Below are positions 53,114-62,096 of a stretch of DNA of 64,000 nt, in pieces. Each line of letters begins with the position of its first letter. Within the stretch, counting starts at the first letter, position 1. A program made the position numbers and the translations under genes. The stretch lies in NCBI GenBank assembly GCA_040755155.1, contig JBFMBP010000153.1:42010-106009 (forward strand). The letters run 5' to 3'. This stretch comes from Candidatus Omnitrophota bacterium (GTDB lineage Bacteria > Hinthialibacterota > Hinthialibacteria > Hinthialibacterales > Hinthialibacteraceae). The notes beneath the pieces are model-generated. The model did not search any database, was not told where the DNA came from, and saw only the letters and a list, made by a program, of their open reading frames with translations.

Positions 53114-53145
53114 TAGGATGGGCTCAAAGCGAAGCGTAACCCACC
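53114..53145. repeat. GTGGGCTACGC palindromic repeat, copy B (inverted)
   Basis: TAGGATGGGCTCAAAGCGAAGCGTAACCCACC, the complement of the 43244 copy with small changes. It lies between convergent genes. Confidence 0.8.
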
Positions 53146-53189
53146 ACCATTCTTTTATCCACTTGTCACTCGCCACTTGTCACTGTTGT

Positions 53190-54155
53190 TTAAATATTTT
53201 CATAGGGTGAAAATAAAACGCTGACCGATTCGCCATTGTGAATCCGGCGGATAGCTTTGGCGAAGATTTCTGCAACGGACAGCGTTTTGATTTTATCGAT
53301 TTTCTTTGGCCCTTCGACGGGGATCGTATTGGTTACGACGACCTCGCTCAGATTGGATTTCTGAATCCTTTCCACGGCGTCCCCGCAAAGCACGGCGTGG
53401 ACGACTCCGGCGCGGATGTCGGTTACGCCCTCGTCCGAAAGGCTATCGACGGTATTCAGCAACGACCCGCCAGTACTGATTTCGTCGTCGAAAATAATGG
53501 CTCTTTTCCCTTTCACGTCGCCGATGATGTGCTTGACGACGGCTTTATCCTTGTTGTCGATGCGCCGTTTATCGACGATGGCGAGAGGAAGATCGAGCAA
53601 GCGGGCGTATTTTTCGGCGCGTTTGGCGGCGCCCGCGTCAGGCGCGACAACGACGGTATTTTCCAAATTAGAATTTTTAAAGTAATCGATCAGAACCGGC
53701 GTAGCCAACAAATGATCCGTGGGAACGCGGAAAAAGCCTTGCACTTGGAACGAATGCAGGTTCATGGTCAATACCCGGTCCGCTCCCGCCGCTTCGATCA
53801 AATCCACCATCAGGCGGGCGGCGATGGAAATTCGGGGCTGGTCTTTCTTATCCGAACGCACATAGGGAAAATAGGGCAGCACCGCCGTGACTCTCGCCGC
53901 CGAGGCGTGTTTGAGCGCGTCAATCATGAGAAGCATTTCGATGATGCGGGTATTGACGGGACTGGTGGAAGTCTGAATGACGAAGGTATCGCATTCTCTG
54001 ACGTTCTCCCCGATTTTGACGAAAAGGTTCTCGTTTTTAAATTCGATGATATCGACTTTGCCCAAAGGGATATCGAGATGGCGGCAGATTTCCTCGGCCA
54101 AGGGCCGGTTGGACAATCCCGCAAATACCTTTAATACTCTTCCATCCGCTCTCAC
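53190..54155 (-). CDS. prs: Ribose-phosphate pyrophosphokinase
   Basis: 321 aa from a GTG at 54155, chosen because GGAGG sits 5 nt before it; an ATG 4 codons earlier lies inside that site. Makes PRPP from ribose-5-phosphate and ATP for nucleotide and amino-acid synthesis. ATP-binding YVRSDKKDQPRISIAARLMV corresponds to the flexible loop (usual YARQDRK), PDAGAAKRAEKYARLL and the PRPP-binding FDDEISTGGSLLNTVDSL are intact. The catalytic loop near KRRIDNKDKAVV is present. It is in the same operon as the acetate-kinase-like gene upstream (33-bp gap or more). Confidence 0.93.
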   Translation of the reverse strand: MRADGRVLKVFAGLSNRPLAEEICRHLDIPLGKVDIIEFKNENLFVKIGENVRECDTFVIQTSTSPVNTRIIEMLLMIDALKHASAARVTAVLPYFPYVRSDKKDQPRISIAARLMVDLIEAAGADRVLTMNLHSFQVQGFFRVPTDHLLATPVLIDYFKNSNLENTVVVAPDAGAAKRAEKYARLLDLPLAIVDKRRIDNKDKAVVKHIIGDVKGKRAIIFDDEISTGGSLLNTVDSLSDEGVTDIRAGVVHAVLCGDAVERIQKSNLSEVVVTNTIPVEGPKKIDKIKTLSVAEIFAKAIRRIHNGESVSVLFSPYENI

Positions 54156-54200
54156 ATTTTCCTCCATTTTGCGTAGTCAAAATCGCCGGCGGCGTTCCTT

Positions 54201-55385
54201 TCAACTTTGTAATTTCTGGTAGGCGGCGCGAGCTACGATCAATTCTTCATTCGTGGGAATCACCCAGATCGAGACGGGGGAATCCTCCTCCGAAATGAGC
54301 GCTTCCTCGCCGGAACACGATCTATTTTTATCCCGATTCAAGCGAATTCCCAAGTGCTCCAAGCCTTGGCAGACCGCCTGCCGCACGCGAAATCCCCTTT
54401 CTCCAATCCCTCCAGCGAATGCCAAAACGTCCAATCCGCCGAGAGCGGCGTAATAGGCGCCGATGTACTTTTTCACCGCATAGGCGAAAGCATCGAAGGC
54501 TAGTTGCGCTTGCCGGTCGCCTTTATCCATGGCGGCTTCGATGTCCCGCATATCCTCTGATACGCCGGAAAGGCCCAGAAGGCCGCTTTCCTTGGTTAAT
54601 TTTTTATTGATTTCCTCGATGGAGCAGCCTTCCTGCCGCATGACGAACAAGACGGCGAAGGGATCCAATTCGCCAATGCGCGTCCCATGAAATACGCCGC
54701 TTTGAGGCGTAAAGCCCAGGCTGGTATCGATGGATTTCCCGCCGGAAATGGCGCAAAGCGACGAACTGCCGCCTAAATGGCAAGAAATCGCTTTGAGTTT
54801 TTCTATGGGCCGTTCCGTCAATTGAGGAATACGTTCGGAAACGTAGCGATGCGATGCGCCGTGGAAGCCATAGCGCTGAATGCCGTAATTCTCTCTCCAT
54901 TCCTTGGGTACAGGATAGACGCGGGCGTACTCAGGCATCGTAAGGTGAAAAGCCGGTTCGAAAAGCCCAATCAGTGGAGCGTTTGGCAACAATTCCCGAA
55001 ACAATTTAATCGCCTTGATATAAGGTGGATTATGGGCGGGAGCGAGGAATACGTAATCCTCCATCGCTTGCAATACGTCATCATCCAATCGCTCGCATCC
55101 CACGAAGCCTTTGGCGATCACGGTTTTAAAGGCGACGCAATCCAATTCGGAAACGGAAGCGATTACGTCTTCCTTCAGCCGGTCGAGGATAAACTCGATC
55201 GCTTCCCGGTGAGTATTGAATGCTTGTTCGACATTTCCTTTTCGTCCGCCATGATCCCAAGAAGCGACGCCCTTGCCGGCGCCGATTCTCTCAAGGCGGC
55301 CAAAAGCTAATAAGTCTTCCCTAGGAAGATCGTATAAACGGTATTTCAAGGAGGTGCTGCCTACATTGGTTACTAAAATACGCAT
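54201..55385 (-). CDS. Divergent acetate-kinase-family protein
   Basis: 394 aa from the ATG at 55385 (GAGGT upstream). Acetokinase family (ASKHA fold): VTNVGSTSLKYRLYD at the start, LAPAHNPPYIKA, YGFHGASHRYVSERIP, CHLGGSSSLCAI, DTSLGFTPQSGVFHGTRIGE and a C-terminal IPTNEELIVA. By alignment from memory with acetate kinase, several active-site residues differ: the HRVVHGG motif (catalytic Arg) is FKTVIAKG, the FDTAFH Asp is Glu (FEPAFH), and HLGNG is HLGGS. Asn7, His118 and the GTR Arg are kept. It may phosphorylate another short acid or be a degenerate kinase. Encoded just upstream of prs. Confidence 0.8.
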   Translation of the reverse strand: MRILVTNVGSTSLKYRLYDLPREDLLAFGRLERIGAGKGVASWDHGGRKGNVEQAFNTHREAIEFILDRLKEDVIASVSELDCVAFKTVIAKGFVGCERLDDDVLQAMEDYVFLAPAHNPPYIKAIKLFRELLPNAPLIGLFEPAFHLTMPEYARVYPVPKEWRENYGIQRYGFHGASHRYVSERIPQLTERPIEKLKAISCHLGGSSSLCAISGGKSIDTSLGFTPQSGVFHGTRIGELDPFAVLFVMRQEGCSIEEINKKLTKESGLLGLSGVSEDMRDIEAAMDKGDRQAQLAFDAFAYAVKKYIGAYYAALGGLDVLAFAGGIGERGFRVRQAVCQGLEHLGIRLNRDKNRSCSGEEALISEEDSPVSIWVIPTNEELIVARAAYQKLQS

Positions 55386-55547
55386 ATCGACCTCAAAAAA
55401 ACAATCATGGAATAAATCGGTTGACTGAAACCAACAGCGAAGATATTTGGAATAACTATAGATGCGAAGCCGCAAATCGCGCAATCCATAATAAGGACGC
55501 CGCAGGTTTTTTTTTAACGGCGAAAGAACAATTTAGAAAATTTATTC

Positions 55548-55576
55548 TTGACTTCATGGTTTAAATATTGTAAATT
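55548..55576 (+). promoter_or_regulatory. Sigma-70-type promoter of the large secreted protein gene
   Basis: TTGACT (55548-55553), a 17-nt spacer and TAAATT (55571-55576). It leaves a leader of about 240 nt before the ATG at 55823. Confidence 0.65.
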
Positions 55577-55635
55577 CATACGATTAAATTAATATTCGAA
55601 ACACAGATATAGCGAAGCATTCTTAATTTGTAATA

Positions 55636-55690
55636 AAGCGGGAATGGGAAAAAGAGCGCAAGCGCTTTTCCCTTTTATTTCCGCTTGGCG
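55636..55690 (+). promoter_or_regulatory. Leader hairpin upstream of the CBM9-like gene
   Basis: Complementary arms GGGAAAA (about 55649) and TTTTCCC, followed by TTTTATTT, with AAGCGGGAA and TTCCGCTT outside, so an alternative outer stem may form. It could be an attenuator or a readthrough-type terminator in the leader of the secreted protein gene. No known riboswitch pattern is recognised. Confidence 0.4.
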
Positions 55691-55822
55691 GGATAGAAGG
55701 CGTATCCATGCGAATACCGCCATAGAAAGGAGGCAAGTCGATATAGAAAAAAAAATAAGAACAAAAAAGAAGAAGACGATGGAATGAATGGAAAATCATA
55801 TGAAACTTGTATGGGAGGAATT

Positions 55823-57571
55823 ATGAACAAAAAAATTACTTTTCTAACATGTCTAGTATTATTAACCGTCCCCAATGTTTACTCTCAACCGCTAGGAATC
55901 TTCACCGATCAAACAGGCATCGGCGATGAAGGCATGGGAGCGGCCAGCTTCGCCAACGGCGTTTATAAGATCGAAGCCAGCGGCAGCGACATTTGGAACA
56001 ACGCGGACGGTTGCTACTACGTCTATAAAGAGGTCGAAGGCGCTTTCATCATCGAAGGCGATCTCGAATGGGGCGACCAAATTATTCCTGGCGGCGGTCC
56101 CGATGCGGGTAACGACTGGAAAAAATTGGGCTTCATGGTTCGCGAAGATCCTAATGCGGCGGGTTCCCGTCATGTAACCGCCATATTGCGCAAGGATTAC
56201 GGCTCCGATGTTCAATTCCGCGAAACGAAGGACGGCGCTTCCGGCGAAACGCCGGGTTTGACAGCTAAAGGGGCGGCAGACACGAACACTATCCGTCTGA
56301 TGCGGGTTTTCAACGGTTTCACGATGATGCGCAAACAGACGGACGGCTCTTATAAAACTATCGGCTCCAAGCAGATGGACCTTCCTGCGAAAGTGAAACT
56401 GGGATTGGCGGTAACAGGGCATGACACGGCGGCATTGGAAACGGGCATTTTCAAGAATGTAACCATTACGTCGATTCCCGTCAGCATTGAAGTTGCGCGA
56501 TCCAGCTCGCAAACAACCTTCCTGCCAGGCGTACCGGTTCCAGGAATCAAGTTGACGGTAACGATAGAAACCGGTAAAACCGCCGATGTAACCGTGACGG
56601 AAACTCTTCCCGTAGGTTGGACAATCAATAAAACCACTCCTACAACCGGCGTAACGGTTGCGGGAAATATTCTCACCTGGAAACTGACTGGCGCCTCCGG
56701 CTCGAAGACGTTAACTTACGATCTAAAACCGGCGGCGGACGCGGGCGAGGGAGTAATCCTTTCGGGAACGGCGGCGGACGCCAGCGGCAATATTTTTGGA
56801 ATCATCGGATTCGCAAGTCTGGATTTGGAAGGCGCCAGCACCGCCAAAGCGCCTATGATTACCACTAACAAAGTTACGCTCGATGGAAATATAAGCGCGG
56901 GCGAGTACGAAGGCGCTTACCTTTTTAAATTCGATCGAGCCAACGCCGTAGCGCCCGGCGTTCTTATCAGCGGCCCCAGCTACACGCCCGAACAATCGAG
57001 CCTGACGATTCGCGTTTTCCATGACGCCGATAATATCTATGTCGCCATGGATATGGTCGATCCATTAGTGGATTACACATCGTCCGCCAATGTATGGGAA
57101 TGCGATGGAGTCGAGCTGTATCTGGATGGAGACTACAGCAAATCCAATCCCAAAGACGCCAACATGTTTGGATTCCAAGCCACGGTTATCGGCAACGGCG
57201 TAAGAACCGCAGGCAACGATCCTCCGACGCCCGTTGAACTTCCCGGCGGCGGATATGCGTCCGACGACGGCCAATATTGGAATTTCGGCGCCAAGGGGAA
57301 AGCGGACAATTCGGGATTTATCGTGGAGTACAAAGTCGATAAAAACATGGTTCTCGATCCGCTCACGATTAAAATCGTCGGCTTCGATATCGGAGTCAAC
57401 GATGCCAGCAACACCGGCGTCCGGACAGGCAAGTGGGCCTGGTGGCACTTCGATATGGATACGGGTTTGCGTAAGGATTCCTGGAACGACGAACGCGGAT
57501 GGGGCACGCTCGAACTGCTGAGCGGCGCATTGCCTCCGCCCGTCAATGTTTCGGATTGGTCCTTGTTCTGA
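55823..57571 (+). CDS. Large secreted protein with CBM9-like domain
   Basis: 582 aa from the ATG at 55823 (GGGAGGAATT upstream; an earlier in-frame ATG has no site). Signal peptide ends near NVYSQ. Residues 25-210 look like a jelly-roll (DUF1349/LamG-type: WKKLGFMVREDPNAAGSRHV). About 215-330 is a fibronectin/Big-like linker (VTVTETLPVGWTINKTTPT). About 345-570 matches CBM9/DOMON-type sugar-binding domains (VTLDGNISAGEYEGAYLFKF, RVFHDADNIYVAMDMVDP, WECDGVELYLDGDYS). It ends SDWSLF. It likely binds or processes polysaccharide outside the cell. Strong terminator after it. Confidence 0.75.
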   Translation: MNKKITFLTCLVLLTVPNVYSQPLGIFTDQTGIGDEGMGAASFANGVYKIEASGSDIWNNADGCYYVYKEVEGAFIIEGDLEWGDQIIPGGGPDAGNDWKKLGFMVREDPNAAGSRHVTAILRKDYGSDVQFRETKDGASGETPGLTAKGAADTNTIRLMRVFNGFTMMRKQTDGSYKTIGSKQMDLPAKVKLGLAVTGHDTAALETGIFKNVTITSIPVSIEVARSSSQTTFLPGVPVPGIKLTVTIETGKTADVTVTETLPVGWTINKTTPTTGVTVAGNILTWKLTGASGSKTLTYDLKPAADAGEGVILSGTAADASGNIFGIIGFASLDLEGASTAKAPMITTNKVTLDGNISAGEYEGAYLFKFDRANAVAPGVLISGPSYTPEQSSLTIRVFHDADNIYVAMDMVDPLVDYTSSANVWECDGVELYLDGDYSKSNPKDANMFGFQATVIGNGVRTAGNDPPTPVELPGGGYASDDGQYWNFGAKGKADNSGFIVEYKVDKNMVLDPLTIKIVGFDIGVNDASNTGVRTGKWAWWHFDMDTGLRKDSWNDERGWGTLELLSGALPPPVNVSDWSLF

Positions 57572-57618
57572 AATTTTTAGGAACAATCGTACAGTTGAAT
57601 TTTCAATAGTCTCATGCC

Positions 57619-57653
57619 GGGGCGGCGCTTTTCTCAAACGCCGCCCCGTTTTT
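57619..57653 (+). terminator. Intrinsic terminator after the CBM9-like gene
   Basis: A GC-rich 9-bp stem GGGGCGGCG (57619-57627) with CGCCGCCCC (57639-57647), then GTTTTT. It is 48 bp after the stop codon. The next 370 bp to the STAS gene have no clear gene; a TATAAT at 57876-57881 may be a -10 box. Confidence 0.9.
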
Positions 57654-58024
57654 ATGTTTCTGTTTTATGTGGATATCAAGAGAAAAATCGATTAACGATT
57701 AAGCATCTCGCTTATGGAATCGGAGAACGCTGGCATCACGCCCGCTAAAAACGATGCGGACAATATAAACCGCGCTCCCGCTTACCCCGCGTTATCTCTA
57801 GCGCTTCTTGAAACAAAAAAAACAATCCCATCCGCTTCTCTCAATAAAACTTTAATTTAAATCCCATATTCGTGGTATAATCATTCTTGATAACACGGCC
57901 TTTGCGTATATCGAAAAGGAAATACCTTATTAGCGAATTGCGATGCATTGAATAAAGCCCGCCATGAGATCGCTCCATCCTACGCATTTTTTTTGCAAAA
58001 AAGGCGGCGAAGGAGGATAAGCTC

Positions 58025-58363
58025 ATGAATATGCTGGAGAGAATGGAAAAGGGAGTCGTCGTGCTTCAACCTTTGCAAAGAATCGACGCTTCGGTTTGCC
58101 CGGAATTTTCCTGCCGTTTAAGCAAAGCGGTGCATGAGGGATCGGGTAAAGTGCTGCTCGATCTATCCCAAGCCGTATTTATCAGCAGCTCGACGTTGAG
58201 CGTATTGATGGCGGCGCAAAAACAATCCCTCGCGGAAGGCGGAGTCTTGGCGCTTTGCGCGCCGAATCAAGCGGTCAAAGATTTACTGAGCGTCGTTCAT
58301 CTGGAAAATAGTTTCTCCATTTACGATAATTATCGGGAAGCGTTGGAAGCCCTTCACGATTGA
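58025..58363 (+). CDS. STAS-domain anti-sigma factor antagonist
   Basis: 112 aa, start supported by GAAGGAGGATAAGCTC. STAS fold: MEKGVVVLQPLQRIDASVCP, KVLLDLSQAVFISSSTLSVL, with the Ser phosphorylated by an anti-sigma kinase in such proteins at the FISSSTL segment, and LALCAPNQAVKDLLSVVHLE. It would regulate a sigma factor or a signalling module by partner switching. No kinase or phosphatase gene is adjacent. It is 33 bp from the YvyF-like gene and probably in its operon. Confidence 0.88.
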   Translation: MNMLERMEKGVVVLQPLQRIDASVCPEFSCRLSKAVHEGSGKVLLDLSQAVFISSSTLSVLMAAQKQSLAEGGVLALCAPNQAVKDLLSVVHLENSFSIYDNYREALEALHD

Positions 58364-58396
58364 TGCATCGAACGCTGGAGAAATGGAGAGGATGCA

Positions 58397-58825
58397 ATGC
58401 CTATCGACAATTGTTCCCGGTGCGGCGAACTATTCAACAAGATTAAATACAACATCTGCAATAAATGCCTGGAAGAGGAAGAATCGTTATTACGAGACGC
58501 CAAGGATTATCTCCTCGAACATCCCAACGCCATGATTATCGAATTGGTGGAAGAGTTGGAAATCGAAGAATGGATGTTTGAAAAATGGATCCGGGAAAAG
58601 CGCATCCAGATATTGTCGCCGGAAGAAATGATGAAGAAACGGCATTGCGTTCAATGCGGCCGCGAGTTGAAGGACGATAACGCAATGTACTGCAAAAACT
58701 GCATGTTCAAACAGACGCTGCAAAAAAAAGTCGAGGAAAAAGAGGAAGCGCCAAAAGTAAAAGAAGAGCCGCTCTCCTACGATCGCCGCGGAATGCACTA
58801 TAAGAAATTCAAGCCGTCGCACTGA
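58397..58825 (+). CDS. YvyF-like zinc-ribbon protein
   Basis: 142 aa, GAGAGG upstream. The N-terminus NCSRCGELFNKIKYNICNKC with EEEE after it matches the flagellar-operon YvyF/TIGR03826 family: zinc-binding CxxC pairs, then a helix-turn region (MIIELVEELEIEEWMFEKWI) and IREKRIQIL. A second zinc ribbon is at CVQCGRELKDDNAMYCKNC. The C-terminus is Lys/Glu-rich. In Bacillus the homologue is in the late flagellar operon and may be regulatory. No flagellar structural genes lie near. Confidence 0.7.
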   Translation: MPIDNCSRCGELFNKIKYNICNKCLEEEESLLRDAKDYLLEHPNAMIIELVEELEIEEWMFEKWIREKRIQILSPEEMMKKRHCVQCGRELKDDNAMYCKNCMFKQTLQKKVEEKEEAPKVKEEPLSYDRRGMHYKKFKPSH

Positions 58826-58996
58826 ATTTTCCAGTTTCATTACAAAACATTTAAAATTGTAGGATGGGTCACGCTGTTTGACCCATCCATAACTCCATTC
58901 CATAAATATCGATGGATCAAAAAACGCGACACATCCTTCTTTTCCGATCTTTACCCAAAAGTAGTAGTGATTAATTAAAATAGTGGATTACGCTTT

Positions 58997-59029
58997 GGTG
59001 GACTACGCTTCGCTTTTAGCCCACCCTAC
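58997..59029. repeat. GTGGGCTACGC palindromic repeat, copy C
   Basis: GGTGGACTACGCTTCGCTTT, then TAGCCCACCCTAC, close to the 43244 copy. Nearby, 58861-58888 is another palindrome (GGATGGGTC...GACCCATCC). Both lie in the gap before the Gfo/Idh gene. Confidence 0.8.
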
Positions 59030-59119
59030 GATTATTGGCAAAGATTCAAGCGGCGATTGTCCCTATCAACGGAAATCGTTAAGATGGCGTTGAAGATTTC
59101 ATAAAGAAAGGGAAGCAAT

Positions 59120-60274
59120 ATGCCGTTAAAAACCTTGCGCGTGGGCATGGCGGGTCATGGATTTATGGGGAAAATGCACGGGCATGCCTACCGTTCCCTA
59201 GGATTCTATTACGATCCCCCTCCCGCAAAAATCGTCCTGGCCGGCGTGGCGGCGAAAACGGAAGCAAGTTGGAAGCGCGCCGTGGACGAATGGGGATTCG
59301 AATTCGGAACAACGGATTTTAGGGAACTCTGTTCCCGAAGCGATATCGATATTATCGATTGTTGTACGCCGAACTATCTCCATAAAGACGTTTTGCTCGC
59401 CGCTTTGGAAAACGGCAAGCATGTTTATATGGATAAACCTTTATGTTGTTCGCTCGCGGAAGCGAAGTCGATGGCGGAGGCGGCCGCCCGCCATCCCGAA
59501 TGCGTCACTCAGATGACGTTTCAATACCGTTTCGTCCCCGCCATGCTGCGCGCCAAACAACTCATGGAAGCGGGGGCGCTGGGGCGCGTCTTCTCGGCGC
59601 GAGTGTGCTATCTTCACGCGGGCTACGTCGATCCCAACCGTCCGGCGTCCTGGCGGCTCGATATGGCGCAAAGCGGCCCCGGCGGCGCGCTCTTCGACTT
59701 GGGAGCGCATGTTGTAGACCTGACGCGTCATTTATTAGGCGACTTCGCCGAAGTCTTCCACCTCGGCGAGACCTTCATCAAAGAACGGCCGCTTAAGAAC
59801 GATCCATCGCGCAAAGTTCCCGTCGAAGTCGACGACCTATCGATTATGCTCTTCCGCCTAAAAAACGGCGCCGTGGGAACGCTGGAATCGTCGCGTCTGG
59901 CAACAGGCGTACAAGACGAAGTGCGCTTTGAAGCCCACGGAAGCAAGGGCGCCATCCGCTTCAATCTCATGCAACCCAATTTTCTCGAATTTTTCGACGG
60001 TTCTTCGCCGGAAGGAATCTACGGCGGGGATCGCGGCTTTAAAGCCATCGAATGCGTCTCTCGCTACCCCAAACCTTTCACGCTTCCCGGACCGAAAAAC
60101 ACCATCGGTTGGGAACGCTTCCATGTTCATAGCATTTTCAACTTCGTCTCCTGCGCGGCGCAGGGCGTCCACGCACAGCCGGATATTCTCGAGGGCGCCA
60201 AGACTCAAGCCGTTTTGGAAGCCGCTTTGGAAGCCAGCCGGACTGAACGTTGGACGGCGGTTCCGGAAATATAG
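59120..60274 (+). CDS. Gfo/Idh/MocA-family oxidoreductase
   Basis: 384 aa, start supported by AAGGGAAG. N-terminal Rossmann domain: LRVGMAGHGFMGKMHGHAYR (NAD(P)-binding GxGxxG), then DIDIIDCCTPNYLHKDVLLA and ENGKHVYMDKPLCCSLAEAK, in which DKP replaces the usual EKP. C-terminal alpha/beta domain: ALFDLGAHVVDLTRHLLGD with His. It should oxidise or reduce a sugar or inositol with NAD(P). A second member of the family follows after 117 bp. Substrate unknown. Confidence 0.92.
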   Translation: MPLKTLRVGMAGHGFMGKMHGHAYRSLGFYYDPPPAKIVLAGVAAKTEASWKRAVDEWGFEFGTTDFRELCSRSDIDIIDCCTPNYLHKDVLLAALENGKHVYMDKPLCCSLAEAKSMAEAAARHPECVTQMTFQYRFVPAMLRAKQLMEAGALGRVFSARVCYLHAGYVDPNRPASWRLDMAQSGPGGALFDLGAHVVDLTRHLLGDFAEVFHLGETFIKERPLKNDPSRKVPVEVDDLSIMLFRLKNGAVGTLESSRLATGVQDEVRFEAHGSKGAIRFNLMQPNFLEFFDGSSPEGIYGGDRGFKAIECVSRYPKPFTLPGPKNTIGWERFHVHSIFNFVSCAAQGVHAQPDILEGAKTQAVLEAALEASRTERWTAVPEI

Positions 60275-60391
60275 TTTCAACTCCTCTTTTCCTGGACGGC
60301 TTGATTCGCCGGAAAAATTCTGGGATAAATTGGATGTTTTGGATCATGAATATATAAATAATAAGATTACCTATTCGAAGGAGCCAAAACC

Positions 60392-61645
60392 ATGAGCAAC
60401 CTTCCTGAACGAAAAAATGACGATCATCATCCCGCCGCTCGCCGCCGGGATTTTCTTAAAACCAGCGGCGTTTCTCTTGCCGGTTTGGCTCTCGCCTCGC
60501 AAGCGGGGCAAGCCGTCGATACGGCGCCGAAAAAAATCCGCATCGGAGTCGTCGGCGGCGGATTCGGTTGTTCTTTCCAATGGCATGAGCATCCAGATTG
60601 CGTCGTGGCGGCGGTCAGCGATCTGCGACCCGAACGGCGCGAGCGATTAATGAATGTCTATAGTTGCGATAAAGCCTACGGCTCGTTGGAAGAACTGGTA
60701 AAGGCGAAAGATATCGACGCTGTAGCCATCTTCACGGACGGGCCGCTGCACGTCCAGCATGTCGTAGAAGCCATGAAGAACGGCAAGCACGCCATCAGCG
60801 CCGTCCCCGCCGCTTACGGCTCAATGAAACAGGCCGATCTTCTGCACGATACGGTAAGAAAATACAGCCTTACATACATGATGGCGGAAACCAGCTATTA
60901 CCAGCAAAAAACCATCTCCGCCCGTAAGTTTTATCAGGAAGGCAGATTCGGCGAACTCTACTACTGCGAATCGGAATATCAGCATGACGGCCTGGAAAGC
61001 CTCTATATGGAAAACGGCCAGCGCACCTGGCGCTACGGCATGGCGCCCATGCACTATCCCACGCATTGCACGGCGCATCTGCTCGGCGTTACGGGCGAAC
61101 GGTTAGTTAAAGTAATGTGCAATGGCTGGGGCGACGACGATCCCATCTTGAAGGATAACGTTTATAAGAATCCTTTCTGGACGGAATCGGCCATGTTCAG
61201 CACCGACCGGGGGCACGGCTTCCGCGTTAACGTTTGGTGGAAAGGCGCTCATCGCGGCTGCGAGCGCGCCCAGTGGATCGGCGATAAGATGAGCTTTTAC
61301 GACGCTCATCCCAACGGCGTGGGGCCGGTAATCGTCCGCAAGGGCGATCAAACGGAAAAGGACGACGCGGGCTATGTACGCAACCTTCCCCAATTCGAAC
61401 AGTATCAACAAGTGCAATGGTGGAAGACGGATTTGCTTCCCGAACCGTTGCGCCGCGATACCGGCCACGAAGGCTCCCATGCGTTTTTGACGCACGAATT
61501 CATCGACGCCCTGACGCATGGCCGCCGTCCGACGGTCGATGTCTACGAAGCGCTGGCCTATACGGTTCCAGGCATCATCGCCCATCAATCGGCGTTGAAA
61601 AAAGGCGAACAGATGAAGATTCCGCAATTCCCTAGACCTGCGTAA
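60392..61645 (+). CDS. Tat-exported Gfo/Idh/MocA-family protein
   Basis: 417 aa, GGAG upstream. A twin-arginine-type signal RRRDFLKTSGVSLAGLALAS shows export, as is common for this branch in polysaccharide degraders. Rossmann motif KIRIGVVGGGFGCSFQWHEH is kept. At the place of the EKP Lys the sequence is SAVPAAYGSMKQA, so the conserved catalytic-site Lys is not where expected. Later AETSYYQQKTISARKFYQEG and GMAPMHYPTHCTAHLLG agree with the family. With no Lys it may be a sugar-binding or altered-chemistry member. Adjacent to a cytoplasmic paralogue. Confidence 0.88.
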   Translation: MSNLPERKNDDHHPAARRRDFLKTSGVSLAGLALASQAGQAVDTAPKKIRIGVVGGGFGCSFQWHEHPDCVVAAVSDLRPERRERLMNVYSCDKAYGSLEELVKAKDIDAVAIFTDGPLHVQHVVEAMKNGKHAISAVPAAYGSMKQADLLHDTVRKYSLTYMMAETSYYQQKTISARKFYQEGRFGELYYCESEYQHDGLESLYMENGQRTWRYGMAPMHYPTHCTAHLLGVTGERLVKVMCNGWGDDDPILKDNVYKNPFWTESAMFSTDRGHGFRVNVWWKGAHRGCERAQWIGDKMSFYDAHPNGVGPVIVRKGDQTEKDDAGYVRNLPQFEQYQQVQWWKTDLLPEPLRRDTGHEGSHAFLTHEFIDALTHGRRPTVDVYEALAYTVPGIIAHQSALKKGEQMKIPQFPRPA

Positions 61646-61746
61646 GGTTTAGGCGAAAGGATTGAAGGGGTGGCAAGGGCAAGGTCGTTTCTGCCCTTGA
61701 CAAATCCCTCCGAGTTGTGGGAATAGGTCAAAGATGGCTAAGGTAA

Positions 61747-62055
61747 CTCATGTTACGCAGCAAATACTTTCAGGCCATTAGAAATATCATTCCAAACAAA
61801 CGTTGAGGCTTCCATGATTATCACTCTTTCGAAACGTGAAAAGAGTCGAAAGCCGTGAAATTTCTTCTCCCAGCCTTGAAAGGCAGGGCTATTGTCAAAT
61901 GCCCCTTTAAAGGGGCAAACGATAATAGCCCGCCGTTTCAACGGCGGGGCGAGGAAGGGATTCCTGTTTCGCGTCTTTCTTTTCATTTCGAGTTTTCGTG
62001 ATTCAATCGACGAGAGTAAGAGATTCCTTTAATGATTCATTGCGCGTTACATGAG
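61747..62055. repeat. TIR-bounded element carrying triple-hairpin repeat copy 3
   Basis: Starts with CTCATGTTACGC (61747-61758) and ends with GCGCGTTACATGAG (62042-62055), near-complementary. The triple-hairpin core lies inside at 61869-61948 in the opposite orientation to copies 1 and 2. TAA flanks both ends, a possible 3-bp target duplication. No ORF in the 450-bp gap. Confidence 0.7.
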
Positions 62056-62096
62056 TAATGTAAATGTCATTTAAGGGATTAAGGAGTATCAATCTC

